Assembly (NCBI GenBank): GCA_965222505.1 | Contig: OZ244956.1 | Location: forward strand, 2,108,001 to 2,172,000 | From: G965222505 sp965222505 | GTDB taxonomy: Bacteria; Bacteroidota; Rhodothermia; Rhodothermales; DATKEJ01 | Length of the DNA stretch: 64,000 nt | Direction: 5' to 3' | In this document: one piece after another, positions 26,835 to 34,486 of the stretch | Layout: each line of letters opens with the position of its first letter | How positions within the stretch are numbered: position 1 is the first letter of the stretch | Translations under genes and position numbers: made by a program | The notes under the pieces: model-generated | Database searches by the model: none | Told to the model about the DNA's origin: nothing | What the model saw: only the letters and a program-made list of their open reading frames with translations

Positions 26835-26952
26835 GTCATGACGAGGAGCCGGACCCTGTCCGGCGACGTGGCCATCCCATGCCGATCTGCACGAAATGGG
26901 ATCGCCACACCCCTGGCGCCAATACTCGGCGCTGTGCGAGGTTCGCAATGAC
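26835..26952. repeat. Dispersed GTCAT..GCAATGAC-type repeat
   Basis: The segment starts gtcatgacgaggagcc and ends gtgcgaggttcgcaatgac. An inner imperfect hairpin has 13-base arms at 26868-26880 and 26896-26908 (one mismatch). This end-to-end architecture matches a repeat type scattered in many unrelated bacterial genomes (GTCATTGCGAGGAG...). It fills the 182-base spacer between adaptor and permease genes inside the efflux operon. Confidence 0.6.
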
Positions 26953-26969
26953 CAGAAAAGGATGTACTA

Positions 26970-28052
26970 CTAGGGCGTCGGCATCCCTGTGCCCACTTGA
27001 ACGGGGAGCGTATCCCCGTCCGAAATCACCCGCACGGCCATGCCTTCCTTGAGGTAGGCAGCCCCGGTGGTGATGACACGCTGCCCGGCATCCAACCCGG
27101 ACCGGATGCCGATGGCATCATCCATCAACCGACCGATTTGTACCGGTGTGCGTTTGACGGTGCGGTCATTGGTCATCACATAGACGAACCCGGCATCCCC
27201 ATCGGCACCGATGAGGGCGTCCGGGGGAATCGCGATGAGAGACTCTGTTTGGGTCGGCTCGATGGTGACGGAGGCTACAAACCCCGATAGCAGCGTTTGG
27301 CCGTCGGCATCGACGCGGAGTTCAACTTCATAGGTGCCGCTCATTGGATCGGCGGCCCCGGCGATCTCGGTAACGTTCGCGGCAAAAGTCCGACCGGGAT
27401 AGGCATCAAACGAGGCAGCTGCAGGATCTCCGATGCGCAGACGCACCACGTCTCGGTCGGCCACGCCTACACGCAGCACCCAGTCGCGGCTGGTCGAGCC
27501 GAACATCAGCACCGGCGAACCCGGACCGACCAGTTCGCCTTGCTCGGCAAACCGTTTCAGAATTTTGCCCGAGGCGGGTGCGTAAATCGAGGCATGCCGC
27601 AGGTTAAAATCGGCCATGTCCCAGTTGGATTGGGCTACCTCCAGTGCCGTGGTAGCATCTTGCACCTGTTCGAGGGTGGCTACTTTATCGGCCCGGAGAG
27701 CTTCGACGCGGTCCCGGTCCCGCCAGGCTTTGTCAAGTGCACTCTTGGCTTGCCGGACCTGGGCTTGGATTTCGGCCAGGTCCAGTTGCGCCAGCAGTTG
27801 CCCTTTTTTAACCGACCGGCCTTCATCCACGAGCATACGCCCAACGATGCCACCGATCTTGAATGATAACCGAACCTCAGCCTTGGAGGCCAACCGCCCG
27901 CTGGTATAGACAGAAAGCGGTATCGTTGCCGGGGCCACAGCCACAGTTTCCACCAGCGGCGGACGCGGTTCGGATTCGTCAACCTCCGGCTCGGATCCAC
28001 ATCCCATCCCGAAAACAGCCAAACCCACAACAAACAAAAGGCGATTTTTCAT
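26970..28052 (-). CDS. RND efflux periplasmic adaptor lipoprotein (MFP)
   Basis: A 360-residue lipoprotein from the ATG at 28052; a GTG lies one codon upstream. The signal is MKNRLLFVVGLAVFGMGC with lipobox Cys18. The biotinyl-lipoyl half-motif appears in RLSFKIGGIVGRMLVDEGRS, a coiled-coil hairpin spans about residues 95-155 (LAEIQAQVRQAKSALDKAWR), the second lipoyl half is HASIYAPASGKILKRFAEQG, and beta-barrel and membrane-proximal domains follow. It bridges the permease and the TolC channel across the periplasm. It follows tolC by 67 bases. Confidence 0.94.
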   Translation of the reverse strand: MKNRLLFVVGLAVFGMGCGSEPEVDESEPRPPLVETVAVAPATIPLSVYTSGRLASKAEVRLSFKIGGIVGRMLVDEGRSVKKGQLLAQLDLAEIQAQVRQAKSALDKAWRDRDRVEALRADKVATLEQVQDATTALEVAQSNWDMADFNLRHASIYAPASGKILKRFAEQGELVGPGSPVLMFGSTSRDWVLRVGVADRDVVRLRIGDPAAASFDAYPGRTFAANVTEIAGAADPMSGTYEVELRVDADGQTLLSGFVASVTIEPTQTESLIAIPPDALIGADGDAGFVYVMTNDRTVKRTPVQIGRLMDDAIGIRSGLDAGQRVITTGAAYLKEGMAVRVISDGDTLPVQVGTGMPTP

Positions 28053-28119
28053 CACAACATCAGGTTAAAATGATCCCCCGTGGGAAAGGCAGGTCTCGTG
28101 CCCGCCCCGTCCATCGGCA

Positions 28120-29508
28120 TTAATCGACCGGATACAGGGCCGCCGCCCGTTCGTAAGCGGCCTGTTTAATCAGGTAATCGTAATTTTGAAGGATGGCATT
28201 GATCCCCGCGTTGGTCAGCGTGGTGCGCGCATCCAGAAACTCCAGTTGAGAAGCCAGGCCGAGGGTAAATTTTTTCGAGACCAGATCAAACGACCGTTGG
28301 GCGCTGGCTTGTTGATCTTCGGCAGCCCGGATGGAAGCCTCGGCCACTTCGAGGCCGTAATAGGCTTTGCGGACCTGCAACTGGATTTGTTGTTTTAGTG
28401 CTTCCCGCCGGGTTTCAAGCTGACGCTTGGCGAGTTGCGCCTGCCGCGTACGGGCCTGCTTCTGAAACCCGTCAAATAAATTCCATCGTACCACCGCCGA
28501 GGCCATCCAGAACCGGTTGTCATCTCCAAAGGCATACCCTTCGCCCTGAATCCCGTAATCGGCCACGACCGAGAGCGACGGCAACCAGGCGCTCCGGGCC
28601 AGCTTGACGTTGCCTTCGGCAGCGGCGATGCCATAGCCAATCTGCCTCAGTTCGGGCCGGTCTTCAACGGCCTGGCTGAGCCCCGTATCCAGACTTACCC
28701 GTTGAGGGGCGAGGGCCGGTGTATCGGCAGGGGCTTCGATGCCGGCATCCAGGGGACGGTTCAGCAGGAAGTTGAAATGGGCAGCGGCCAGCTTGCGGTT
28801 CTTCTCGGCCTCGGCCAATTGCTGATCCAATCCGCGCAGTTCAGCACGGGCACGGTAAAAAACATCTTCGGTAGCTTTCTCGCGGGCCACCAGCCGCTCA
28901 GACACGCGCTCGTTTTCGACCAACACCTCGCGGGTACGCCCCAGCAGAACTTCGACTTGCCGGGCCTTGAGGTAATTGAAATAGGCCGTCTTGATTTCCA
29001 GAATGAGGTCGTGCCGAAAGGCATCCAGTTCAGCTACACCGGCATCAAGTTGCCGGGCCTGAATGGCGTAGTTGTGCCGAATGGCCGGATCAAACACCGG
29101 CTGAATGAGCCGGAGTTTGGTCTCTTGCTCCTCCGTCCGGAAGAAATTGATGGTTTCGTTTTCCAAATCGGTCGGGAAAGCTGGAGCCTGCAGCAACTCG
29201 TTCAGACTTTGGTAAACCGGGTTAAACAAATCCCCGACGGGAATGGTAAAGGCCCGTCCCCCACCAGCACGGGTATACCGGGCTTCGATCCCCACCGACG
29301 GCAGAAACAACCCACGCGCCGCTTCCAGCGCCTGCCGACGCTGCGCCAGTGAAAGGGCCTGCTGTTGAAGTGCAAGGTTGCTTTCTAACCCTTCGGTCAC
29401 ATACCGGTCCAGCACATCCGATGCATCCTGCGCCTGAACAGGCAAAACCGGCAAGACCCACAGGACCAAAACCAGTAGGCTGTATTTTAGTTTATGACTA
29501 TCAGTCAT
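28120..29508 (-). CDS. TolC-family outer membrane channel
   Basis: A 462-residue protein from the ATG at 29508 (MTDSHKLKYSLLVLVLWVLP), signal cleaved after VQAQ. Duplicated long helical segments (LALQQQALSLAQRRQALEAA; LRELRGLDQ... and the C-terminal copy AEASIRAAEDQQASAQRSFD) and the periodic Ala/Gln/Leu pattern are typical of TolC/OEP proteins. Residues about 68-118 contain a putative strand region. It forms the outer-membrane exit duct for the adjoining RND pump. Its start codon lies within a TetR-operator-like palindrome (29494-29508), an unusual placement that could block both transcription and translation initiation. Confidence 0.93.
   Translation of the reverse strand: MTDSHKLKYSLLVLVLWVLPVLPVQAQDASDVLDRYVTEGLESNLALQQQALSLAQRRQALEAARGLFLPSVGIEARYTRAGGGRAFTIPVGDLFNPVYQSLNELLQAPAFPTDLENETINFFRTEEQETKLRLIQPVFDPAIRHNYAIQARQLDAGVAELDAFRHDLILEIKTAYFNYLKARQVEVLLGRTREVLVENERVSERLVAREKATEDVFYRARAELRGLDQQLAEAEKNRKLAAAHFNFLLNRPLDAGIEAPADTPALAPQRVSLDTGLSQAVEDRPELRQIGYGIAAAEGNVKLARSAWLPSLSVVADYGIQGEGYAFGDDNRFWMASAVVRWNLFDGFQKQARTRQAQLAKRQLETRREALKQQIQLQVRKAYYGLEVAEASIRAAEDQQASAQRSFDLVSKKFTLGLASQLEFLDARTTLTNAGINAILQNYDYLIKQAAYERAAALYPVD
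29494..29508. promoter_or_regulatory. Operator-like palindrome over the tolC start
   Basis: ATGACTATCAGTCAT has 6-base inverted arms around a 3-base centre. Its last three bases are the complement of the tolC ATG. The same 15-bp motif recurs at 29578 and 30305. Confidence 0.75.
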
Positions 29509-29577
29509 TGTGCGATACAAAAAAAAGGAAACGGACATGGCAGGTCTGTTTTCCAAAATTACACTTCAATAAATAAA

Positions 29578-29592
29578 ATGACTACCGGTCAT
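29578..29592. promoter_or_regulatory. Operator-like palindrome upstream of tolC
   Basis: ATGACTACCGGTCAT is a 15-bp palindrome differing from the site at 29494 in three bases. It is in the tetR-tolC spacer, 84 bases from the first site. A promoter for tolC presumably lies between or over the two sites. Confidence 0.75.
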
Positions 29593-29614
29593 TGTACGAT
29601 AAAAAAACCAGAAG

Positions 29615-30262
29615 TTACACGGGGAGAGAATTTTTTTCGAGGGCGGTCCACATCGTCTGGATGTAATATTCGTACAGACTGTTCGAATCCATGCCCATTT
29701 GGCCTAGCAGGTCGTTTCGGGTATTGATGATCTGGATGACGCCAGTGGCGGTGCCCCAGAGCATGAGGCTGGTTTTGACCGGGTCAAGGTCGGCACGGAG
29801 GCTGCCGTCTTCCATACCCGTCTGGATGACCTGGGCCATCAGTTGGTGTACATTGAGCCCTTCCTGCAGGCACATCAACGCAGTAGGATCGGCTTCTTCG
29901 ACATCGATTTCGGCGTGCTCATGGAAAAGCACTGCTTCAAAGTAGTTGGGATAGGTTTTGTAGAATTCGAAGTAGACTGTCCCGATGCGCTGAATTTGCT
30001 CCAAGCCGGTGCCCCCCTGTTCCACCATGTCCTTGAACCGGCCATGCATGATTTCCATGCCCCGCAACGCAATGGCGTGATAGAGGTCTTCCTTGCTGGG
30101 GAAATACAGGTACAGCGTGCCCTTGCTCAACTCAGCCGCATTTGCCACATCGTCCATCGTGGCCGCATCAATCCCCTTGGAGAAAAAGACCTCCTCGGCA
30201 GCGTCGATAATCTCGTGGCGGCGGCGGCGTTTGTCCCGTTCCCGGCGTTCGGCAATCCCCAT
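29615..30262 (-). CDS. TetR/AcrR-family regulator of the efflux operon
   Basis: A 215-residue protein. Residues about 14-62 are the TetR helix-turn-helix (IIDAAEEVFFSKGIDAATMD; VANAAELSKGTLYLYFPSKE, with the YxYFxSKEDLY signature). The C-terminal part is a helical ligand-binding domain. It lies first in the tetR-tolC-adaptor-permease series and is flanked by operator-like palindromes on both sides: one pair before its own start (30286-30319) and one pair before tolC. It is therefore very likely an autoregulated repressor relieved by an efflux substrate. Confidence 0.95.
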   Translation of the reverse strand: MGIAERRERDKRRRRHEIIDAAEEVFFSKGIDAATMDDVANAAELSKGTLYLYFPSKEDLYHAIALRGMEIMHGRFKDMVEQGGTGLEQIQRIGTVYFEFYKTYPNYFEAVLFHEHAEIDVEEADPTALMCLQEGLNVHQLMAQVIQTGMEDGSLRADLDPVKTSLMLWGTATGVIQIINTRNDLLGQMGMDSNSLYEYYIQTMWTALEKNSLPV

Positions 30263-30285
30263 GTTCTACGTGTGGTCGTTTGACT

Positions 30286-30319
30286 ATGACTTTTCGTCAA
30301 TATAGTGACTATCAGTCAT
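30286..30319. promoter_or_regulatory. Paired operator-like palindromes upstream of tetR
   Basis: GTGACTATCAGTCAT (30305-30319) matches the tolC-start site with one base changed. A weaker site, ATGACTTTTCGTCAA (30286-30300), follows at a 19-base offset in the same 15-bp register. They lie 24-57 bases upstream of the tetR ATG, a position that would block its promoter. Confidence 0.7.
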
Positions 30320-30387
30320 TTTATGCAAATTACGTAGTTTTGCCCCATGGGTTTCATCCAGATTGATCCGTACCACGAAATTGCTGG

Positions 30388-30473
30388 AACCGTCGCCAGA
30401 GGCCCCACACGGCCAACAACGGCCCCGTCATCAACACCCCGACCGCCGCGAATGGGGCATTGGCCGGGCCGAA
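30388..30473. repeat. 86-bp direct repeat, copy 1
   Basis: Identical, by base-by-base reading, to 31070-31155, which encodes residues 767-794 of the secA-like protein. The orientation is the same. Copy 1 lies 64 bases before the antitoxin start, and copy 2 begins 22 bases after the toxin stop, so the pair brackets the TA module. Read in the secA frame, copy 1 continues past the repeat as RRFQQFRGTDQSG before a stop, which looks like a former C-terminus. Confidence 0.95.
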
Positions 30474-30536
30474 ACATCATTGGCCAATCTGGGTTTATCG
30501 ACAAACAGATACTATGCTTTAGCTCCTTCCTTACTT

Positions 30537-30758
30537 ATGGCCTCATCAATACTACCCCCCGAGTTCAAGAAGATGAGTGTGGCCCAGCGCATCCTACTGG
30601 CCGAGGACTTGTGGGACAGCGTCGCGGCAGATCAGGAAGCCCTCAAAATCACTCAAGCTCAATGTGATGTGCTGGACGAGCGACTTCAAAATCATCGCGC
30701 CCATCCCCAAGAAAACAAATCCTGGGAAGATGTAAAACAACGCCTCAACACCCCATGA
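30537..30758 (+). CDS. Antitoxin, putative addiction-module component
   Basis: A 73-residue protein from the ATG at 30537 (MASSILPPEFKKMSVAQRIL). The LPPEFKKMSVAQRILLAEDL...LWDSV opening, ITQAQCDVLDERLQNHRAHP and the final SWEDVKQRL match the 'addiction module component' family (TIGR02574-like) that pairs with ParE/RelE toxins. Its stop overlaps the toxin start in ATGA (30755-30758), so translation is coupled. Longer in-frame starts would run through the 86-bp repeat and are rejected. Confidence 0.88.
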   Translation: MASSILPPEFKKMSVAQRILLAEDLWDSVAADQEALKITQAQCDVLDERLQNHRAHPQENKSWEDVKQRLNTP

Positions 30759-31048
30759 CCTATACGCTTCGCTTGAGGCCGGAGGCCGAAGCCGAAATTG
30801 AAGAGGCCTTCCGCTGGTATCAAGAACGGCGAAGCGGATTGGGTTCAGACTTCCTGCTTTGCCTGGAAGAAACCCTGGAGAAAATCGAACACGCCCCCTT
30901 CGTCTATCCCGTCGTCTACAGGTCGATTCATCGCGCCCTGATCCGGCGTTTCCCATACGGCATCTTTTACGTGGTGGAAGAAGATCGCGTTACCGTGTTG
31001 GCCGTTTTCCATAGCAACCGTGACCCTGGCATCTGGAAGGATCGGTAA
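30755..31048 (+). CDS. RelE/ParE-family toxin
   Basis: A 97-residue protein. MTYTLRLRPEAEAEIEEAFR-WYQERRSGLGSDFLLCLEE, LIRRFPYGIFYVVEEDRVTV and VLAVFHSNRDP follow the RelE/ParE fold: two N-terminal helices, then a beta sheet with the conserved RRFPYGIFY segment. ParE-type members poison gyrase; RelE-type members cut mRNA; the sequence alone does not decide. It overlaps the antitoxin by 4 bases and ends just before the secA-like gene, to which it is convergent. Confidence 0.92.
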   Translation: MTYTLRLRPEAEAEIEEAFRWYQERRSGLGSDFLLCLEETLEKIEHAPFVYPVVYRSIHRALIRRFPYGIFYVVEEDRVTVLAVFHSNRDPGIWKDR

Positions 31049-31053
31049 CCTTA

Positions 31054-33453
31054 TCACCTCCCTGACCGCAACCGTCGCCAGAGGCCCCACACGGCCAACA
31101 ACGGCCCCGTCATCAACACCCCGACCGCCGCGAATGGGGCATTGGCCGGGCCGAAGAGCATTTGCTGTAAATCGCTCTGCACCCGGTCGCTGACGAGGTA
31201 CGTCCATGTGGCCGATGGCCCCTGTACCCCGGCATCCGCCAGGTTCAACCCCTCGTCCGTTGCTTCCAGGGTGGCAAAGGTCGCCGCCGTACGTTCGGCG
31301 ATGGTCTGCTGCATTTCATGGTAGGCTTCGCTGATCTGCTTTTGAAACTCATCGAGCGGGCGCAACCCGGCAATGCCTACCAGATGAATCCCCTCCCGGA
31401 TGTGCGCAATCAATTCCAGATGATCGGCCCAACAAGCATCGATGTGATGTAACGTGATGGCGCGTTCGGCAGCTTGCACGGCGTTGGTACCGAAGCGCCG
31501 CGTCCAATCGGCATGTAACGTTGGATGGGTTTCGGCACATACGTCCAATGAGGTTTCTTCCATCAACACCTCATGCCGCCACGCATGCAACAGGCTACGC
31601 TGGGCCTCGACGAGCACCGTGTACTGTGCCATGGTTTTGCGAATCTCATAATGCTGCCCTTCCACAATGCGCTGCAATCGGTCCACCTCCCGCCGGATGA
31701 CGGGATTGTCAAGGGGCGCATCCTGCTGGCTGGCGCGCCATTTTTTGGGGATGAGTTCGTGCAGCCCGAAGCGCACCATCAGGTCGTCTTCCAAACTGAT
31801 GAAAAACCGGGATGCGCCGGGATCGCCTTGCCGCCCGGCCCGGCCCCGGAGTTGGTCGTCGATGCGGCGGCTGTCGTGCCGCGTCGTGCCGATCACATAA
31901 AGCCCGCCCAGCGCTACAACCTGATCCCGAGTCATTTCACCGGCCCCACCCAAACGGATGTCGGTGCCGCGTCCGGCCATGTTGGTAGAAATGGTCACGG
32001 CACCCAGGGCACCAGCCTCGGCGATAATTTCGGCCTCGGCTTCGTCCTGTTTGGCGTTCAGCACCCGGCAGGGCACCCCGACAGCGGCCAGTTGTTCGGC
32101 CAGCGCCTCAGAGGCGGCCACACTGCCCGTCCCGACCAGCACAGGCCGACTCGTTTGATGCACCTGTGTGATTTCTTCAACGAGGGCCTGATGTTTGGCC
32201 ACTTTATGGGTGAAAATCACATCCGGCAAGTCTTCGCGGATGCAGGGCTGGTTGGGTGGCAAGGGTGCAACCTTAAGACCATAGAACGCATCCAGTTCTT
32301 CGGCGGCAGATTGGGCCGTAGCGGTCATGCCACAACACCGGGGATACTGCTTGATAAAATGGGGTAAGGTGATGGACCCCAGCATGCGCCCCCCCGGCTG
32401 AATGGCAAGCCCCTCCTTGGCTTCCAGCCCCGATTGCAACCCATCGGGCCACCGCCGATCCTCGACCACCCGACCCGTGAACTCATCGACCAGCACAATC
32501 TGTCCATCGCGGACGAGATAGTCCACATCCCGGTGCAACAACACCCGCACGTGTAGCGCCTGGTTGATTTCGGTGAGCAGCCGGTAGTTTTCATCCGCGT
32601 GTAGATCGCCACAGGCCAGCGCAGCTTCAATCCGGTTCAGGCCCTGCTCGGTCAGGAAGACCATCCGGCCACTTTCGGACGTTTCCCAGTCAACCTCGGC
32701 ATCCAAGCCCGCCACCACCTCTGCGACGCGGTAGGGGCTGGTCGAGGACCCTACCCGTGTACCGGCGATGACCAGCGGCACCCGCGCCTCGTCAATCAGC
32801 AGGGAATCGGCTTCATCGACAATGACGTAGTGGAACGGGCGATGCACCTGTTCCTCAAGGGTACGGCTCAGGTGCATACGCAAGAAATCAAAGCCAGCTT
32901 CCTTGGCCGTGGCATAGGTTACATCGGCGGTATAAGCGGCTTGCCGAGCCGGTACATCCAGGTGTTCCTGTATCACGCCCACCGTTAATCCCCAGAACCG
33001 ATACACCGGCCCCATCCACTCGGCATCGCGCCGGGCCAGGTAATCGTTGAAGGTCAGGAGGTGTACGCCCTTTCCGCTCAGCGCATTTAGACAGGCGGGC
33101 AATACGGCTGCAAGCGTTTTTCCTTCGCCGGTCTTCATCTCGACCAACCGCCCCTGGTGCAGCGCAACCCCGGCCATGACCTGCACATCGTAAGGCCGCA
33201 ACCCCAACACACGTACCACGATTTCCCGCGTCAGGGCAAAACAGGGCAACAGGGCATCATCAATCGAAAGGCTTCCGTGTTGAACAGACGTGCGCAGTGC
33301 ATGGGCACGGGCCTGTAAGGCCGCATCGGTTTCATTTCGCAAGGCTTCACCGGCCCGTCCGACAGCCGCCGCCACTTCCTCCAACGGGGCAAGATCGGTG
33401 ATCAGGGCGCTTATCCCGCGCCAGGCATAGAGGTGTTTTTTCCAGGCAGCCAT
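31054..33453 (-). CDS. Accessory SecA-like translocase ATPase with C-terminal membrane tail
   Basis: A 799-residue SecA homologue. Walker A is MKTGEGKTLAAV, the DEAD region is VIVDEADSLLIDEARVPLVI, and the helicase motif is STNMAGRGTDIRLGG with RGRAGRQGDPGASRFF. The preprotein cross-linking and scaffold regions follow. It lacks the long C-terminal linker and zinc-binding CxCxnCH/C end of housekeeping SecA and instead ends PFAAVGVLMTGPLLAVWGLW-RRLRSGR, a predicted membrane helix with a basic tail. Bacteroidota housekeeping SecA is usually near 1100 residues, so this is probably a second, specialised SecA. The last 28 codons of that tail are in the 86-bp duplicated segment. Confidence 0.85.
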   Translation of the reverse strand: MAAWKKHLYAWRGISALITDLAPLEEVAAAVGRAGEALRNETDAALQARAHALRTSVQHGSLSIDDALLPCFALTREIVVRVLGLRPYDVQVMAGVALHQGRLVEMKTGEGKTLAAVLPACLNALSGKGVHLLTFNDYLARRDAEWMGPVYRFWGLTVGVIQEHLDVPARQAAYTADVTYATAKEAGFDFLRMHLSRTLEEQVHRPFHYVIVDEADSLLIDEARVPLVIAGTRVGSSTSPYRVAEVVAGLDAEVDWETSESGRMVFLTEQGLNRIEAALACGDLHADENYRLLTEINQALHVRVLLHRDVDYLVRDGQIVLVDEFTGRVVEDRRWPDGLQSGLEAKEGLAIQPGGRMLGSITLPHFIKQYPRCCGMTATAQSAAEELDAFYGLKVAPLPPNQPCIREDLPDVIFTHKVAKHQALVEEITQVHQTSRPVLVGTGSVAASEALAEQLAAVGVPCRVLNAKQDEAEAEIIAEAGALGAVTISTNMAGRGTDIRLGGAGEMTRDQVVALGGLYVIGTTRHDSRRIDDQLRGRAGRQGDPGASRFFISLEDDLMVRFGLHELIPKKWRASQQDAPLDNPVIRREVDRLQRIVEGQHYEIRKTMAQYTVLVEAQRSLLHAWRHEVLMEETSLDVCAETHPTLHADWTRRFGTNAVQAAERAITLHHIDACWADHLELIAHIREGIHLVGIAGLRPLDEFQKQISEAYHEMQQTIAERTAATFATLEATDEGLNLADAGVQGPSATWTYLVSDRVQSDLQQMLFGPANAPFAAVGVLMTGPLLAVWGLWRRLRSGR
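31070..31155. repeat. 86-bp direct repeat, copy 2
   Basis: The copy inside the secA-like coding sequence, identical to 30388-30473 and offset by 682 bases. It encodes the hydrophobic C-terminal tail. Bases just outside both ends differ between the copies, so the repeat ends are sharp. Confidence 0.95.
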
Positions 33454-33461
33454 GACGCCCC

Positions 33462-34397
33462 TCAGGGTTGCGTCGGCAGGTTGGCATCAACCCGTGCACG
33501 CCAGGTTTGCAGGGCCTCCAGGAGCCGGGTGGCATCTTCCGGACGCTCCGCCGTTAGATCACGCCGTTCGCCGAGGTCAGCCGAGAGATCGTAGAGTTCA
33601 GTGGCCCCGTCCTCGAACCACTCGATCAGTTTGAGGTCTCCCACCCGAACGGCACCGCCGGGCCGGTTGCCGGAGCCGTGGTAATGTGGAAAGTGCCAGT
33701 ACAATGCTTCGTGCACATCCACTTCTTCGTTTGTCATAGCTTTGGCGAGGTTCTTGCCGTCGAGGTGTTGCTCGGGCAAGGCGGGTAAATCGGCCATCGC
33801 CAGCAGGGTTGGGAAGAGGTCGGTACTCATCGCCGGAGCATCGACGACGGTGCCGGGCGAACCGTGGCCCGGCCAACGGACAATCAAGGGCGCGCGGATG
33901 CCGCCTTCGTAGAGCCATCCCTTTCCGGCACGCAAGGGCACATTGGCCGTGGCCTGGCTAAAGCCGCGCCGCATCAGGGTACTCAGCCCTCCGTTGTCAG
34001 AGACAAATACGATGACCGTGTGGTCATCCAGCTCAAGTTCATCCAGTTTGTCGAGGATACGGCCTACACTCGCGTCCGTACGCTCAATCATGGCCGCGTA
34101 GGTCGGGTGGTCCTGGCGTAGTTTGGTGCTCGCTGTACGCTCGGCTTCATAGTGGGTATCGTCATCCGGACCCCGCGCTGCTGCCTTTTCGGCAAACCGG
34201 GCGGTTACCTCCTCAGGCGCTTGTAAGGGCGTATGCACTGCGTAGTGCGACAGCACCAGAAAAAAGGGATGAGCCTGGTGGGTTTCCAGAAAAGAGAGGG
34301 AGGCATCGGTGAGGCGGTCCGGTGGGGCGGGCGAAGTACATCCCCATCCCAGGAGCAGCAACAGGGGAAGAACCAGACCGGATGCGTGTTTCATCAT
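33462..34397 (-). CDS. Sulfatase-like lipoprotein lacking the catalytic N-terminal region
   Basis: A 311-residue frame from the ATG at 34397 (MMKHASGLVLPLLLLLGWGC, lipobox Cys21). The lipoprotein signal is joined by CTSPAPPDRLTDASLSFL straight to the middle of an arylsulfatase: LVLSHYAVHTPLQAP, VIVFVSDNGGLST (the Asp-Asn metal ligands), and RAGKGWLYEGGIRAPLIVRW are all typical. The usual first ~150-200 residues, with the first two metal Asp residues and the Cys/Ser-x-Pro-x-Arg formylglycine site, are absent. The frame stays open, so this is either a large in-frame deletion (a pseudogene in the making) or a non-catalytic binding protein. It lies 9 bases upstream of the secA-like gene on the same strand. 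Confidence 0.85.
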   Translation of the reverse strand: MMKHASGLVLPLLLLLGWGCTSPAPPDRLTDASLSFLETHQAHPFFLVLSHYAVHTPLQAPEEVTARFAEKAAARGPDDDTHYEAERTASTKLRQDHPTYAAMIERTDASVGRILDKLDELELDDHTVIVFVSDNGGLSTLMRRGFSQATANVPLRAGKGWLYEGGIRAPLIVRWPGHGSPGTVVDAPAMSTDLFPTLLAMADLPALPEQHLDGKNLAKAMTNEEVDVHEALYWHFPHYHGSGNRPGGAVRVGDLKLIEWFEDGATELYDLSADLGERRDLTAERPEDATRLLEALQTWRARVDANLPTQP

Positions 34398-34426
34398 TGA
34401 TACTGGTTTGGTGGCAAAGCCTAATG

Positions 34427-34463
34427 AAAAAAGGCGATCAGGATAGATTCCTGACCGCCTTTT
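34427..34463 (-). terminator. Intrinsic terminator after the bacilliredoxin gene
   Basis: On the minus strand a 12-bp stem with one mismatch (AAGGCGGTCAGG / CCTGATCGCCTT, 7-base loop) is followed by T6. It lies just downstream of the gene at 34487-35002 and before the sulfatase-like start. Confidence 0.85.
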
Positions 34464-34486
34464 GCGTTTGGTGCGGAGCCGTCCGG

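Noticed and set aside
25288..26841. 517-residue open frame on the plus strand
   Set aside because: Antisense to the RND permease; His/Gln/Asp-rich shadow without similarity.
30363..30536. N-terminal extension of the antitoxin frame
   Set aside because: The extension is translated from the 86-bp duplicated secA end and is unlike any antitoxin; the ATG at 30537 fits the family.
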